Positions 59,185 through 64,000 of a DNA stretch of 64,000 nucleotides are shown here, one piece after another. Below the pieces are notes generated by a model. That model worked only from the letters and a program-made list of their open reading frames with translations. It was not told the origin of the DNA and searched no databases. This DNA is from Leishmania mexicana MHOM/GT/2001/U1103. Taxonomy: Eukaryota; Euglenozoa; Kinetoplastea; Trypanosomatida; Trypanosomatidae. The DNA lies in contig NC_018314.1 of the NCBI RefSeq assembly GCF_000234665.1, positions 333,130-397,129 of the forward strand, in the 5' to 3' direction. Position 1 is the stretch's first letter; the number at the start of each line of letters is the position of its first letter. The translations under genes and the position numbers were made by a program.

Positions 59185-60786
59185 TCAATCTGCGTCGCTG
59201 TAGTTCGCCCGCACAATGCGGTGGATCTGCGAGGGCAACAGCTCGCTGTCGTTAGTTAAAAACAACGTAATGAGCTCAGGCGGCACGTACTCCGTGACGG
59301 GGGCGTGGATGGTCAGGCGGCGGCCGCTGTCGGAGACGGAGACGCCAAACGGCGAGGGCCACACGTCCTCGGGGGAGCCATAGGTCGACCACGGCATCTC
59401 CTGCGCCCCCGAGCGTGCAATGCGCACCAGCCGCGTGCACAGCTGGTCGCTTGGATAGTACGGGGACATCTTCAGCGTTGTGGTGGCCACCAACACGGGA
59501 ACAGCGAAGTGGCGAGCAGCGGCACAGAGGACGTGGGTGCCGATCGATGCGAGCATGCCGCCGTTGGCCAAGACGTTCTCGGCACCAACCAGCACCTTGG
59601 TGCACATGCTCATGACCACGTAGGCGGAGCTATCTGGCAACAGCTGTGCAGTGATGCCACGGCTGCACAGCGCCTCCGCAAACTCCTGCGTCGCCTGCGC
59701 CGGCAGCGGCGCACCCTCAAGGATAAAGACTTTGAAGTGGTGCCCCGCTCGAGCAGCTTCCAGCAGGTAGCGGCGGATGGTATGGCTGCACCCCAGCGTG
59801 ATGATCGTGTCCGACGAGTGCAGCTGCCGCGTGGAACGGCGGCACAGCTCCTCGGTCATCCCCTCTAGCTCCCGCTTGAACTCGTCGATGGCGTCCAGGG
59901 CGTCCTGGTAAAAGATCTCCATGCGCACCGGGAACTCGATCTCCCCACTGCCCGCCTCCAGCACTTGCTCACAGCGGCTCGGCGCGCGCTTCAGCAGCTG
60001 CCGGCCTGGTATCTCCGTCGCCACTATCGAGCCGGTGTGCTGCAGCAACGGCCCCCCAAAGTCACTAGCCACCGACGTGCTGTGCTGCTGCAGCGGGCGC
60101 ATGTGGCCACCACTCACCTCTTCGGAGCTTGTGGAGGTGCCAGCGAAGCGCACCGAGAGTCCGCGGCGAGGGAGAGGTTGAGAGGCGAGTGTATCCCTCT
60201 TGAGAGCCGGCTTCATCCCCTTGGCTGACAGGGACGGGCTGGCCGGATCTGCGGAGTCGTCCATGCCGCACCTGTTGCTGGAGCTCGAGCTGGTGTCGGC
60301 AGAGGTTTCGACCACCGCTGCCTCGTCGTCCGAGGCGAGGTCGTTCAGCATTGTCTTGGCCTCATCTTCGAGCTCCGCGTCGGTGGCCTTGCTGTTGGCG
60401 GCAGACTCCCTCACAATCGAAAGAACGCGACGCGTGACGTTCATGAGGAAGAGCGTGGCGAACTGTGCTCGCAACATCGCGTCGCCGGTTCGGGCGACGA
60501 GAATGAGGAGGCGGCTGACCTGCATGCTCGCCACCTCGGCCGCCGGGTAGCCGGCCTTAAGCAGCTGTATCGTCGTGCTGTGTGGGTCCTTCTCGGCCTT
60601 CTGGAAGAGACGCACGATGGTCGACATTATATCTGCCATCTCCACCGCGGCCGCCGTGGAGAGACTCTCCTCGCCGCTGCGCGCAGCGGCGAGCTTTCCG
60701 CGCTTCAGGTTTGTGATGAAGGCCTCTGCGAGGTCGCTGACCTCGCGCACCAGCTTCTCAGACTCTTCTGGGACTTTGCTCAGCAT
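59185..60786 (-). CDS. Translation initiation factor eIF2B subunit beta
   Basis: A 533-residue protein from the ATG at 60786 (MLSKVPEESEKLVREVSDLA). The N-terminal 120 residues are the helical regulatory domain (FITNLKRGKLAA, FATLFLMNVTRRVLSIVRES). A Ser/Thr/Arg-rich, probably disordered insertion of about 120 residues follows. The catalytic-core-like Rossmann domain begins near 280 (YQDALDAIDEFKRELEGMTE, SSDTIITLGCSHTIRRYLLE, VFILEGAPLP, KVLVGAENVLANGGMLASIG, THVLCAAARHFAVPVLVATT). The C-terminus EYVPPELITLFLTN followed by LLPSQIHRIVRANY is nearly diagnostic for eIF2B-beta. The subunit is part of the regulatory core of the guanine-nucleotide exchange factor for eIF2. Usual length is about 350. 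The minus-strand AG at 60797-60798 would give a very short 5'UTR. Confidence 0.93.
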   Translation of the reverse strand: MLSKVPEESEKLVREVSDLAEAFITNLKRGKLAAARSGEESLSTAAAVEMADIMSTIVRLFQKAEKDPHSTTIQLLKAGYPAAEVASMQVSRLLILVARTGDAMLRAQFATLFLMNVTRRVLSIVRESAANSKATDAELEDEAKTMLNDLASDDEAAVVETSADTSSSSSNRCGMDDSADPASPSLSAKGMKPALKRDTLASQPLPRRGLSVRFAGTSTSSEEVSGGHMRPLQQHSTSVASDFGGPLLQHTGSIVATEIPGRQLLKRAPSRCEQVLEAGSGEIEFPVRMEIFYQDALDAIDEFKRELEGMTEELCRRSTRQLHSSDTIITLGCSHTIRRYLLEAARAGHHFKVFILEGAPLPAQATQEFAEALCSRGITAQLLPDSSAYVVMSMCTKVLVGAENVLANGGMLASIGTHVLCAAARHFAVPVLVATTTLKMSPYYPSDQLCTRLVRIARSGAQEMPWSTYGSPEDVWPSPFGVSVSDSGRRLTIHAPVTEYVPPELITLFLTNDSELLPSQIHRIVRANYSDAD

Positions 60787-60796
60787 CGTGCGTCTG

Positions 60797-60798
60797 CT
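60797..60798 (-). promoter_or_regulatory. Possible trans-splice acceptor of eIF2B-beta
   Basis: Minus strand: a long C/T tract (reverse of about 60810-60842) then ACACGCAAG. The 5'UTR would be only about 10 bases, so the site is tentative; a CAG follows immediately at 60794-60795. Confidence 0.4.
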
Positions 60799-61974
60799 TG
60801 CGTGTTTGTATAGAGAGGGGAGAGGGAGAGGGAGGGGGGGGGGATAAGCAGCCGAAGTGTGGGGGCGGATGGGGAAGAGAAGCGACGGAAGGGCCCCAGC
60901 GTGGCGGAGACTTCAACAGTTATCCGCGCCGTCCGGAAGGTGGCGGGAGCGGGAGCGGGAGAGAACACGAGGGAGAGAAATGGGGAAGCCATATGGGCCG
61001 TGGCGAGAGGATAGGGGGAGGGGGGTGGCGACCGGATGGCGCAGGCGGTCATCACGACGCAGGGGCGGTCAGGTGAGCGGCAGGGTGAGTGTGTGGCCGT
61101 CTCCCGGGTTTCACGGCAGCCCACGCGCACGCAGAGGTGTCACATTTCGTTTCCTTGTAGGGGCACACATTGGAGAGATCGTGGCGCTCTATCGCACAGA
61201 CATACATGATGGCAGAAGGTAACTATATATAACAGAGGAAGAGGCATGTGGGTGTGTCGTGGCTGCTCCACGCCCATCACGCGATGGACCACCGCTGCCC
61301 GCCTCGGCGCCCCCCTCCACTTGGCACTGGAGCGCCCAGCGACTGCATGAGTGATGGAGAGCACCACCAACCCATGCTCGCACGCACGCCTAATGACGAC
61401 ATCAACGGTGGGCCAGTAATGGTGGGGGAGGGAAGGGGTTGGAGAGCAGAGCCGCAGTATAAGAGGGGCCACACACCCACACAGGAACATACACGCCTCT
61501 GTTAGCAACGACTGCACCTGCGCCGGATCTCTGTCACGTGAAGTCGAGGAGAGGCTTCCACATCGATTGGCAGCGGCGGCCAACGCCCGCACACTGCGCC
61601 CTTGCCCATGCCGGCCAGTGTACGTGTACGAGTCCAAATCATAAAGACCACACGAGCCAAATGCGAACACGGACTTTCTCGTAGTCCGGAGACTGCAGTT
61701 CTATAAAATCCTGCACCGTGCGCAGGCGCACACACGTTCGTTGACGTTGTCTACGCACGACGGTGAGAGGCACCCGCACGCGCACAGAGTCGCTCACGAC
61801 AACACCAGCGCCATCTGCGTGTTCTTTCAAGACTCTCCCGCTCTCCACCCCCCTCACCCCCACCCTTCACAGTCGTGGTCGTGGGGCGTTCGGGAGAGGG
61901 TGAGCGCGAGAAGAATGCGGTGCGCGACTACACGCCTTGCTTGTGATGACCGTGGCGATGGGAGAGGCAATCAT

Positions 61975-62015
61975 GGAAGGGGAAGGGGAAGGGGAAGGGG
62001 AAGGGGAAGGGGAAG
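61975..62015 (+). repeat. (GGGGAA)n repeat, possible G-quadruplex
   Basis: About seven GGGGAA units. It lies 85 bases past the stop of the gene at 62100 in the direction of transcription, so in its 3'UTR or the spacer, on the plus strand. Confidence 0.85.
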
Positions 62016-62099
62016 TGGCGTGGGGAGCGACGGAGGTGCTGAACGTCTAATGTCCTCTCTTCCCCCCCCACTCACCCTTGCCCCTCTGCTCTTCCTCGG

Positions 62100-64000
62100 T
62101 TAAAGTCGCCGCGAGTTTTTCTCCGCCTCGAGCTTCTGGCGAGCGCGGATCAGCTCCGACATGCGCTTCACCTCCTCACGCCGCAGCGGGTCCTCTTGGT
62201 CGTCCTCCACTGCCCTCGCGCGCGACTGCGCGTTGGCTTGGTGCGCACCTGCTGCCCCTGCCGTGGTCATGTGGCGCGGCGGCTTTGAGAAATGACGACG
62301 ACCGCGTGCCACGGCCGCTGCGCGATGTGAGCTCCCGCTGTCGCCACCAGCCGCATCACCGCCGCCACGAGCACCACCCCCGGCGTCGCTGCCGGTGAGA
62401 GTCCCGCTATGAAGCTCCGATGTGTCCGTCGATGCACCGTCGAAGTCGAGCACGCGGCCGCCAGTTGAGGGAAGCGCCGCCACCACGGCCAAGGGCACAT
62501 CGTCCTCGTCCTCCTGATTCTCGATGAAGCCGGCACCCGCCGCAGCAGACGAACGCCTACGCAGCTGATTCGCGGAGGCCCCCAACGCACCGCCCTCACG
62601 GCCGCCAGGCCCGGCTCCGTGAGGGTACAGTAGCGCACGGGCAGCGGAGGAGGAGATACCGGCAACATCGGCTGCCGTTCTGCCGCGGCGGCCGCCGGGT
62701 CCTTGTCCACCCGCACCGCCACCTGTGCCTTCGTGTGCCAGGGGGACACGGCGGTTGTTGGCGGGTATCACAATCGGCACCGCGGACACCACCGCAGCGG
62801 CTGAGCTGCTGTCCTTGTCGTCATGCACAGCACCCTCACCGTGCCCTGCATCCTTGACGGGGGAGGAGAGGGTAGAGGATGGACCAGGGTCGGCTTCCCC
62901 GGCTGCGTCTGCAGCCAACGCTAGAAGCTTCTGCGCCAGCACAGCAACGTGCAGCGGCAACGTCGAGGAGGGCTTCGCCAGCGCTGCGGTGCGCTCGATC
63001 GACGGCACCTGCACATCAGCGCGGTAGTCGGCCACCAGCTCTGCCAAGTGGTTCACGCGCTCCGCCACCTCCATGACGAGGGCCTGGTTCGCTTCGTTGG
63101 CACCAACGTGGGCCGCCAAGGACTCCTTCTCCTCGCGCACAAACATCCGCAGCTCGCGCTCCATCAAAGTTGAGGGTGCCGTGCCGACGATGGCTGAAAC
63201 CGCGTCGAGCGTGGTGCTCCCGGTCCTGAGTCGCGTGGCGACACCAACGCAGTACTTTGTCTGCTTCACCCGCTCGCGCAGGTGCTGCACGTCTTGCTCT
63301 AGTGCCGCTTGCGCCTCGCGCAGGTAGGTTAGACCGTTTTGCAGACGATACTGCTGGTCGATCTCTGCCTGATAGACCTCGATGAGGGCATCAAGAGTGT
63401 TGACCTTCGCCACTCGCATCATGTCACGGAAGGCCACTTCGTACGCAGCGACACGCTCATCCGTGCCGGTGGACGATTCGCCGGTGCCGTCCTCCTGCGA
63501 CGCAGTGGTGACCCGCAGCACCGTCAAGGCCGCGCGGGAGTTCATGCGCTGATACTCCAGCTGCGCCTTCGTGTTCTCTGCGGCCTCGAGCATCTGGTTT
63601 TCCTCCTCGAGCTGCTGCTGCAAGTCTACCACGCGGCGCTCTTGCCGCTGCGTCGCCACGAGGTCCTTGCCCACCTCCCTCCGCTTCTGCTGCAGTGCCT
63701 TCTCCTTCGCGTTGCGCATACGTGAGGCGTTCCTCTGAACAGCCTGCAGGGCTTCGACGGCTGTCGTGTACGCCGCACGCGCGGTGTCGTACAGTTGGAG
63801 CAGCTTGAGGTAATCGCGGTGGCGGTCTGCATACTCCGTCTCCAGCAGCGTCTGGTGCGCATCGTACTGCGCCGCCTCGGCGGAGAGAATGCCCAGATGA
63901 TGCCGGTAGTTGGCCAACACGACGCCAGCGACGCGCTGCTTGGAGAGCACCTTGTTGATGAGCTGCTCAAGCCGCATCATGCGCAGGTACACCGACCGGT
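62100..64000 (-). CDS. Coiled-coil protein of outer-dynein-arm docking-complex type, 5' end beyond window
   Basis: The frame runs from the stop TAA at 62100 up to the right edge and is open there (the GTG at 63992 is not a start). The first ATGs in view are at 63980 and 63977 (MMRLEQLINKVLSKQRVAGV), so the true start is probably beyond the window or at one of these. About 330 residues are coiled coil with typical heptads, for example EYADRHRDYLKLLQLYDTAR and RRVVDLQQQLEEENQMLEAA. The block AFRDMMRVAKVNTLDALIEV with YQAEIDQQYRLQNGLTYLRE fits the CCDC114/CCDC63 and Chlamydomonas DC2 docking family, which has an equivalent DVDELI-EEQNFSLFNYVNEL stretch. The last 250 residues are Ala/Gly/Ser-rich and end ARQKLEAEKNSRRL. 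Role in flagellar axoneme docking is inferred. Confidence 0.78.
   Translation of the reverse strand, partial: RSVYLRMMRLEQLINKVLSKQRVAGVVLANYRHHLGILSAEAAQYDAHQTLLETEYADRHRDYLKLLQLYDTARAAYTTAVEALQAVQRNASRMRNAKEKALQQKRREVGKDLVATQRQERRVVDLQQQLEEENQMLEAAENTKAQLEYQRMNSRAALTVLRVTTASQEDGTGESSTGTDERVAAYEVAFRDMMRVAKVNTLDALIEVYQAEIDQQYRLQNGLTYLREAQAALEQDVQHLRERVKQTKYCVGVATRLRTGSTTLDAVSAIVGTAPSTLMERELRMFVREEKESLAAHVGANEANQALVMEVAERVNHLAELVADYRADVQVPSIERTAALAKPSSTLPLHVAVLAQKLLALAADAAGEADPGPSSTLSSPVKDAGHGEGAVHDDKDSSSAAAVVSAVPIVIPANNRRVPLAHEGTGGGAGGQGPGGRRGRTAADVAGISSSAARALLYPHGAGPGGREGGALGASANQLRRRSSAAAGAGFIENQEDEDDVPLAVVAALPSTGGRVLDFDGASTDTSELHSGTLTGSDAGGGARGGGDAAGGDSGSSHRAAAVARGRRHFSKPPRHMTTAGAAGAHQANAQSRARAVEDDQEDPLRREEVKRMSELIRARQKLEAEKNSRRL

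Larger units (their letters stand above)
60787..62099. other. Intergenic spacer with a GGGGAA repeat
   Basis: No gene supported. Holds the eIF2B-beta 5' region, plus-strand purine runs near 60815-60842, and the GGGGAA repeat at 61975-62015 just beyond the stop of the docking-complex gene. Confidence 0.6.

Noticed and set aside
63990..63992. GTG start for the docking-complex-like gene at the right edge
   Set aside because: Not an ATG. The frame stays open to the window edge, so the gene is treated as incomplete.
1..64000. Strand-switch region, rRNA, tRNA, CRISPR or bacterial-type features
   Set aside because: All supported genes lie on one strand, no tRNA or rRNA sequence was recognised by eye, and no spaced direct repeats of CRISPR type occur. 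The only repeats are microsatellites and short G/A tracts.

Overview
The window looks like a piece of a Leishmania-type trypanosomatid chromosome (genus Leishmania or a close Leishmaniinae relative). The evidence is that every convincing gene is on the minus strand, as in one directional gene cluster; no introns are evident; intergenic spacers of 0.7 to 2 kb are full of CA/TG, TA and G-run microsatellites; pyrimidine-tract plus AG signals (trans-splice acceptors) sit just upstream of several start codons; the sequence is GC-rich; and a divergent 130-residue histone H3 of trypanosomatid type is present. Transcription would run from right to left (64000 to 1). Protein names rest on motif recognition by eye; no database search was run.

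Layout from left to right (reverse of transcription). At 163-828 is a DFRP1/Tma46-like protein without zinc fingers. At 1858-5688 and 7234-13386 are two very large tandem paralogues with organelle-type N-termini; the second has an extra P-loop NTPase-like module. A candidate small gene with a strong splice acceptor (6049-6531) lies between them. Next come a probable mitochondrial helical-repeat protein (14913-16481), a 1705-residue protein kinase with several SUMO-interaction-like motifs (17164-22281), an ADAL-type adenosine/N6-methyl-AMP deaminase (23609-25771), NTF2 (26596-26970), NOP16 (28120-28710) and histone H3 (29687-30079).

Further right are a low-complexity protein of unknown function (30797-34270), an FKBP-type prolyl isomerase (35268-35735), a 1564-residue IQ-motif protein (36473-41167), Rab11 (43062-43688) and a tetraspan membrane protein (45096-45695). 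A zone of about 4 kb (46465-50428) holds decayed coding sequence broken by many frameshifts. The right end carries a giant PEX11-like membrane protein (52404-56399), a small one-TM protein (57857-58180), the beta subunit of eIF2B (59185-60786) and a coiled-coil protein of outer-dynein-arm docking-complex type that runs off the right edge (62100-64000).

The genes do not form one pathway, as is usual for such clusters: they cover translation control, ribosome assembly, nuclear transport, chromatin, vesicle traffic, glycosome biogenesis, flagellar structure and mitochondrial function. The most interesting items are the SIM-bearing kinase, the tandem paralogues with an inserted NTPase, the split giant PEX11-like protein, the zinc-finger-free DFRP1 homologue, the candidate small gene at 6.5 kb, and the decayed gene zone.
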